DNA of 64,000 nt from assembly GCA_963678705.1 (NCBI GenBank), contig OY783203.1:29742535-29806534 (forward strand), given 5' to 3'. The notes beneath the pieces are model-generated. The model made no database searches and was not told where the DNA came from. It saw only the letters and a program-made list of their open reading frames with translations. Position 1 is the first letter of the stretch. Each line of letters begins with the position of its first letter. Positions 58,327-64,000 of this stretch are shown here, piece after piece. The stretch is from Panorpa germanica (Eukaryota > Arthropoda > Insecta > Mecoptera > Panorpidae). Position numbers and translations under genes: made by a program.

Positions 58327-58355
58327 GAGGTCAAAAGCTGTAACATTTGACGGAG
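58327..58355 (-). promoter_or_regulatory. Conserved block upstream of the orphan exon
   Basis: GAGGTCAAAAGCTGTAAC followed by ATTTGACGG on the plus strand, at the same distance from its ATG (~115 bp) as in B-E. Confidence 0.5.
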
Positions 58356-58989
58356 TGTTTTTTTCTAAATTTATGTCGACATTTCAAAGTTTTACATTAT
58401 AAATAGCCATAGGTGTCCGTAGAAATATTTACTGGGGGAGTGTAAAACAATCGTATTCTGTTTTAACGATTGTAAATTTGACATATATTCCGTTTAAATG
58501 TATAAAGGATTCCATTGTATCTAGTGCAAATTTTAATACTCAAATGAGCCTACGTGTCCGATTGCCTCTATTTACAGGCCAAATAAAATATTCGTGAAAA
58601 ATAGAAAGCAAATATAATTAATTAAATCAATTCTCAGCAAAGCGCAAACGAATATGATTATATGCATTTTATTTATGTTGCATATGTCACCATAAATGCT
58701 TTTGCCATGTTTAGAAAAATATTTATATATTAAACATATATAATCTTATGAAAGATTTATTAAATTAGATATACTAAGATAATATAAAAAATGAAACGTA
58801 AATTTTTCATCAGAAAATTCATTTGGAAGTACATATGCAATTCTTCTTATAAATGTAGTAAAAAGTAGAGAATTGTGTTTAATTCATAAATTAATTATTA
58901 TTTGAAATTGAACTATTTAAATTAATTTTTCAAAACTCTAAGCTTCTAATAGCGACATCTATTGAAGAGTAGCTTAACATATATATGGT

Positions 58990-59055
58990 TAATTAATTAT
59001 TCAATAGATGACGATCAGATTTTATTGCGCCAAGAATATATGCAACCTTAATAAC
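58990..59055 (-). repeat. Inverted-repeat family copy 2
   Basis: The reverse complement reads GCATATATTCTTGGCGCAA, then CGTCATCTATTGAA. It closes the segment opened by copy 1 and lies 270 bp beyond the 3' end of gene H. Confidence 0.65.
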
Positions 59056-59321
59056 ACTGCTAAGATATTCTCATTTAAAGATAATGAAATATTCTTTTAT
59101 CAAACAAACAGAGCACATTGTATTTCATTCTGATTTTATTAGTAGATGTTAAAATCATCCTACCTAGAAAATAATCAGGAAACTGTGTCGTCAAAAAATT
59201 TGATAAATATAAACAACAATAACATATAAAATATTTAATCAAAACATTAATTCTAATATAATAAAAATATGAATTACATTTATTTTCATGGTTTTTACAA
59301 AAACGTTTGGTAATTAATTTG

Positions 59322-61754
59322 TTAAGGCCACACAATGCTTTCAATCCATGGAACATATGGTGACACTCTGGTGTAGACTCCTGGAGTTCCAATAGTACCA
59401 CAACCAATACCGAAGGAAGTTACTCCGATGATGCTGTACATGCAGTAGATGTCATTCTCCTGGTAAACTTGAAGAGGACCTCCTGAATCACCCTATTTAA
59501 GGCATAATTATAATAAGAGGTTTACCTACTATGCTACTGTGCTTTTGATTGCTTCTTTCACCTTCATCATCCACTTATGAATAAAACTATAGTGATACTA
59601 TTTTGAACGTAATAGAATAATTAGGCCACTATATTGTAAATGATTACCAAAAGACTGTTTCGACCAACAACATATTTAACTTTGCCGCAAGGTATCTGAT
59701 CTATATAATCAGATAACTCAAGGCCTGCTCATAGATATAGGTAAGCCTAATTTTTACACAAAAGAACTTTTTTTTTAATTTTCACCTGACACACATCCTT
59801 AACTTCAGTATTATGTCCTGCACACAATTGAGTTTCTGGCACAATTCCAAACTTCAGCTGCCTGTTTGATATTAAGGAAGCGTAGGAAGCGTTACAGTCT
59901 GGTTGACTGAAAAGTTCTAAGTTTACCTAAACAAAAACAAATAATTAATTTCTAATCTTTAGCTTATCCAAAGTATAAAACATTATAGTTTGTTAATGAG
60001 CTTGTGAACTACGAATTAATTTCTGTAAAAGTGTACCATATATTGATAAAGTTTAGTTTACAACCCGAATATCCATTATAGTCAAAATCTGTTCAAGGCT
60101 AATAAATAAATTGGCGAAAATTTTGAACCATAGTAATCTCGCTTCTAATATTATAGCAGTATTAACTTTTAAAAGAATGTCGCTACGATCTCCTCCGAAA
60201 GATGTTCTTCCCCAGCCGGTTGCAATGGCATCTGTTTCTGTAATCAAAGGATCCCAACGTAAGCACGCCGGTATTGTATGTTGATTCAGAACGAACCTGT
60301 AAGAGAATTCCAAATGATCTAAAATTATGTGAAACAGGTTTTGTAAGTTTTGCATTTACTTTTGACTGTTTACTACTGGGCATTTGGGAGCGAGACTTGC
60401 GTTCCATCTATCCTCAACAGAGCTATGTCGTTGTATCTGGAAGGCCGTTTATACTCCGGGTGTGGAATTATTTCAGCAATACCTAATTCCTGCGGTCCGG
60501 ATATTTGTTCAGTTTTGCCAATAGTCAAAGCGCCAACTCGAACTCGTTTTACTTCTCCGCTGGAAATAATAATAGTGACATAGTGTAAGACATAGTGATG
60601 GTATAGTGATACTCACTGTTCTTGAGAAGAGGTGCAGTGTCCTGCCGTGAGGACAAAACTTTCGCTAATTAGACTTCCTCCACACTCCCATTTGATGGTG
60701 GAACCGTTTTCAAAACCAAGTGCAGCCTGCAATGTTATACATTTATATGAATATGTGTATTTCATTTAAAGAATAGTTAATTAAATTTATTTACCATATG
60801 AGGAAATTCTTTATGATCAGAAGGTATTCCTCCCACTACCATTTTTATGGCACCTCGCTCACATGTATTGATCATAATTCTTTTCTTTCCAAATGGTGTT
60901 TAAATTTCCTTCCACTCAAAAATATACTGCGAGTATTCTACGCATTCTATAAATTAAGTTATAACTATTACAAATGTTTAGTTTCTCTTCCTCTCTCGGA
61001 TTAATTTATCTTCATTAAATATATTTTCCTATAAATATTACAATTACTATCCTAATTTCATAATTCTTTGGTTATTAAATGTTCTTTCTTTAAAAGTTGG
61101 TTAACTTTTCTAACTAGGTTCTTACTTTGATAGGATTTGCTCTTAGTTATGTCAGTTTCTACGCAGCAAATAACAGGCAGTGTTGATCCCCTGGGGAAGG
61201 AACAAATCGTGGGGTTTTGTCTCAGTTCCTGGAGAGCTTGAATTGCTGATGGACAGTCATCTAATGATCGGCAAACTCCAATGTTTCTTCCAGATATGCA
61301 TCTATCACCTGGAAAGATAAATTTGACCTTTTCGTGACCCTAACTTCTATTTTAATAGCGTGAATTCAAAATGAATTCAAATGGGCTTGTGAACCATGAT
61401 TAAATTTTTATAAAAGTGTATTATATATTAATAAAGTTGACTGCAACTACCTCAAATGACCAATTCATTTCTAATAACTCCTTATAGTTTAAGAGATATT
61501 AACAATTCAAAAAAATCATATTTCTCATTAATTATTAAAGTGATTTAACGTTATAGACAATTCCAATACCGGGAACGTAACATCTGACGATTTGCAGTCT
61601 CTTTTTTCAAAAAGAAAACGTAAACTCGATTACTGATTTCTTTTATGACGTATAATGCATTTCTAAAACACGCGGCAAAATTGAAATTCATTTTTGATAT
61701 AGCTATAATTCCGTCAACTTTAAATGGAATGATAAATATTTTATTGGAATACAT
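59322..61754 (-). pseudogene. CLIP-domain serine protease H, damaged duplicate of F
   Basis: Exons 2-8 are all present: 61126-61308, 60795-60946, 60617-60726, 60401-60559, 60167-60296, 59786-59926, 59322-59492. Three defects are seen. (1) Exon 3 has TAA at 60900-60902 where F has TCA. (2) The original first exon is cut short: the first ~8 codons (MYSNKIF..., 61731-61754) run straight into what is intron 1 sequence in F, removing the rest of the leader and the donor. (3) The donor of exon 5 is GCAAGT instead of GTAAGT, which can still splice. The Ser, Asp and His exons are otherwise intact. If an upstream exon (62468-62564) supplied the leader, the product would be a ~108-residue secreted CLIP domain without a protease. 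Confidence 0.75.
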
Positions 61755-61894
61755 GTTGATCGTTCAATTAGTCAACTACTGGTCACTAATAGTCTTGACC
61801 GAACTATGTTTCTTTGAAGTCAGCAAACTACGATTTAACGCTTTTTTGCAGGACTTTCAAAACAATAAAATAATAAAATTAATAAATATTTAAT

Positions 61895-62345
61895 TGCAAT
61901 TGCAAAATTTATTAAATAGAATTGTTTTTCAAGTCACCAAATAATGAAGTAACGATTCAAATCCATTTTTTGAAATATAATTACTGCTAGAGAGACAATA
62001 GGTATGACAGGTTTCAAAAAGTTTAAATGCAAATACTTAGAAGTGTTATTAAGGTTGCATACACTCTTGGCGCAATGAAATCTGAACGTCATCTATTGAA
62101 TAAATAATAAACTATATGTACTTTAAGTAATTGCAACAGCAAAATGACTTAAATAAAAGTGTTTTACAAGTCACCAAAAAATAAAATAACCTGTGGACTT
62201 CAATGTGGTGGTGAACTAAAAATTAAAAAAAAACTTTTTAACTGACGATTCAAAAACATTTTTTGAAATGTAATTACTGCTAAAGAGACAATAGGTATGG
62301 CAGGTTTCAAAAAATTTAAATGCAAATATCTTAACAGTGTTATCC
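61895..62345. repeat. Nested direct duplication upstream of protease H
   Basis: Two direct copies (61895-62050 and 62128-62345) share AATTGCAA, ATTACTGCTA, GAGACAATAGGTATG and GCAGGTTTCAAAAA followed by TTAAATGCAAATA. A third copy lies upstream of F (about 54040-54240). Copy 3 of the inverted-repeat family (62046-62112) starts at the junction. Confidence 0.7.
62046..62112 (+). repeat. Inverted-repeat family copy 3
   Basis: Contains GGTTGCATACACTCTTGGCG and CGTCATCTATTGAATAAAT. Pairs in inverted orientation with copy 4, 590 bp to the right, enclosing an orphan signal-peptide exon. Confidence 0.7.
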
Positions 62346-62467
62346 TCACGTCACTTCTCCCGTGTGTTCACCGTAACGAAGAACACAAGATGAATCGTCT
62401 AAAGGAAGGACTGATGACAACAATGTGTTTGTTAGTTCACATAAGGCAAATAATTCATGCAGCTTAC

Positions 62468-62564
62468 CTTCTTCTTGAGCTGAAGCCACTGGACGACTGT
62501 AACTTGACATTGTTATTACTACAGGCCCTATTAAACAAATAATACATATTTTGTTAAAAAACAT
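62468..62564 (-). CDS. Orphan signal-peptide exon, candidate first exon for H
   Basis: ATG at 62562-62564; 32-residue leader (MFFNKICIICLIGPVVI...) ending SAQEEG at a GTAAG donor in phase 1, compatible with exon 2 of H at 61308. The leader resembles that of G. The conserved block, with changes, is at 62657-62685. Whether it is spliced to H is unknown. Confidence 0.55.
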
Positions 62565-62656
62565 ATTGTCAGCTCATTTGATTAACTACTATTCGCCTGT
62601 ATAAATCTTAAAAATAGCAGATTACGATTTATAGCATTTCCTGCAAAATTATTTCT

Positions 62657-62685
62657 AAGATCAGAAACTGGCACATTTGTCAGAG
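62657..62685 (-). promoter_or_regulatory. Conserved block (degenerate) upstream of orphan exon 62468
   Basis: AAGATCAGAAACTGGCACA followed by TTTGTCAG on the plus strand; two to three changes from the consensus, including one in AGGTCA. Confidence 0.45.
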
Positions 62686-62702
62686 TGGCTTAAAACATAC
62701 GT

Positions 62703-62772
62703 GATTTATTATTTGTTAAATAGATGACATTCACATTTATTTGCGCCAAGAGTATATGCAACCTAAATAACA
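62703..62772 (-). repeat. Inverted-repeat family copy 4
   Basis: The reverse complement reads GGTTGCATATACTCTTGGCG, then GTCATCTATTTAACAAATAA. Inverted relative to copies 1, 3 and 5. Confidence 0.7.
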
Positions 62773-63041
62773 ACCTATGTATATATCAACAACGGGAAAA
62801 ATTAACGTTAATGCCATAAAAGTGATGATATTTGAAATTTAATTAACAGTTTATCTATTTAACGTGTAGCAAACATAATACGATTAAAAATTGAATAAAT
62901 TCAAAATAATAATTTATTAATAATTATGAAAAGATCCATATATCTGCTAACATTATAGAAGCTTCTTCTTTGAAGGTAAAGAAATCATTGTAGCCCGTTG
63001 CTGATATATACATATTTCATTATCGTTGAATGTAATGTTTT

Positions 63042-63114
63042 AAGTGTTATTTAAGTTGCATACACTCTTGGCGCAAAGAAATCTGGGCGTCTTCTTTTGA
63101 AGAAATAATAAACC
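63042..63114 (+). repeat. Inverted-repeat family copy 5
   Basis: Contains GTTGCATACACTCTTGGCGC and AAATCTGGGCGTC, most like copy 1. Any inverted partner would lie beyond the window end. Confidence 0.7.
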
Positions 63115-63563
63115 AATTCAAGATATTTTTCAATAGCTGTGAGTAACAGAAGCCTCATGTACAATTTTTTCAATCGATTGTTCAGTTCATTAGAGAATTA
63201 ACTTCAAATAGTAAGTTTGCAGATAACGACAAAAACAATATTTGAGTTGTATGCTTTCCAGCATATTGTTTGGTTGCATTTATAAGTTATCTGAGTATTG
63301 AATCAGATAGAGAGTACAACTTTACATATAACTGCATATCCAACTCAAATTTTGACTTCTTTGAGTTGACTCAATAATAAATTGGACGATCGATTAGTCG
63401 ATACGAAAACGAAAATGCTCGTCTTTGTGTACGAATTTCAAATGAGCATGAATTTTATATTCACACATTCCTGTTCGTACACAAAATTCGAATAAACGAA
63501 CTGAACACGCATTTGTTTGTGTCCGTTCACATAAGTAGTTCACTCGTAATTCATGCAACTTAC

Positions 63564-63654
63564 TTTCTTTTTGAGCTGAAGTTTCTTGAAGATTTAATGT
63601 TGCTACTAGTACGTACCCTAATAAACAAATAATAAATATTTTGCTAAAACACAT
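63564..63654 (-). CDS. Orphan signal-peptide exon at the window edge
   Basis: ATG at 63652-63654; 30-residue leader (MCFSKIFIICLLGYVLV...) ending AQKE, with a GTAAG donor in phase 1. Close copy of 58125-58215, and flanking sequence on both sides is also duplicated. The base before the donor is A instead of G, changing the split codon. A conserved block stands upstream at 63771-63799. Confidence 0.55.
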
Positions 63655-63770
63655 ATTGCCAGCTCAAATGATTAACTACAAGTCATCTGTATAAATCTTA
63701 AACTGATTATGATTCCATAAAGATAGCAGATTACGATTTATTGCATTTCTTGCAAGGTCAAAGTCTTGTA

Positions 63771-63799
63771 AGGTCAAAAGCTGGCACATTTGTCAGAGT
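63771..63799 (-). promoter_or_regulatory. Conserved block upstream of orphan exon 63564
   Basis: AAGGTCAAAAGCTGGCACA followed by TTTGTCAG (plus-strand reading), matching the consensus fully. An additional AAGGTCAAAGTC copy lies just beside it at 63754-63765. Confidence 0.55.
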
Positions 63800-64000
63800 G
63801 TGCCCCTTTTTTTCTAAATTTGTGTCGACATTTCAAAGTAAGTTTAAATAGCCATAGGTGTCCGTAGAAATATTTATTGGGGAGGGTAACACAATCATAT
63901 TCAGTTTTAACGATTGACATATATTTAGTTTAAATGTGTTAAACGGATTCCATTCTATCTAGTGCAAATTTTAATACTCAAATGAGACTACGTGCCCGAT

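Noticed and set aside
62346..62467. Extension of the leader ORF beyond 62468
   Set aside because: The GTAAG donor and comparison with the other first exons place the coding end at 62468. The remainder is intron read-through.

Overview
The window is nuclear DNA of an insect. It is strongly AT-rich, its genes have short GT-AG introns and are widely spaced, and it holds arthropod-type CLIP-domain serine proteases and a Polycomb Scm gene. I cannot fix the insect order from the sequence alone.

Left part (1-28.6 kb), ordinary single-copy genes. A complete Cullin-5 gene (minus strand, 11 coding exons, 776 aa) lies head to head with a complete Sex comb on midleg gene, Scm (plus strand, 4 exons, 632 aa). 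A TPBG-like leucine-rich-repeat membrane protein (385 aa, one coding exon, probably a separate non-coding first exon) and a NUDT18-type Nudix hydrolase (335 aa, one exon) follow. After 8.3 kb without a gene that holds several MITE-like elements comes a six-exon secreted fibrinogen-domain protein (707 aa) with a long coiled-coil-like N-terminal region and an angiopoietin-type C-terminal domain.

Right part (29.3-64 kb), a tandem array on the minus strand of eight snake-type CLIP serine protease genes, called A to H here from left to right. All share one eight-exon plan: signal peptide; CLIP; linker with activation site; His exon; Asp exon; two middle exons; Ser exon. A (29.3-35.7 kb) is a diverged member. 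B, C, D and E are close relatives. F and H are near-duplicates and G is a cousin. A, B, D, E, F and G are open from start to stop with a complete His/Asp/Ser triad and a trypsin-type Asp in the S1 pocket. C carries an in-frame TGA in exon 5. H carries an in-frame TAA in exon 3, has lost most of its original first exon and uses a GC splice donor.

Upstream of G and H lie three further signal-peptide exons with intact start codons and splice donors. They sit inside segments bounded by inverted copies of a ~60-bp repeat. A short block containing AAGGTCA is conserved at the same place upstream of every first exon of the B-H group, and B, C and E also have a TATA box. Together these suggest a recently expanding, probably co-regulated protease family (haemolymph, immune or secretory cascade) whose 5' exons are being shuffled.

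Mobile DNA is plentiful: a ~145-bp satellite array beside gene B, several TIR/MITE elements (one with its empty site preserved in paralogous genes), short retroposed tails with target-site duplications, and inverted repeat copies flanking gene A.
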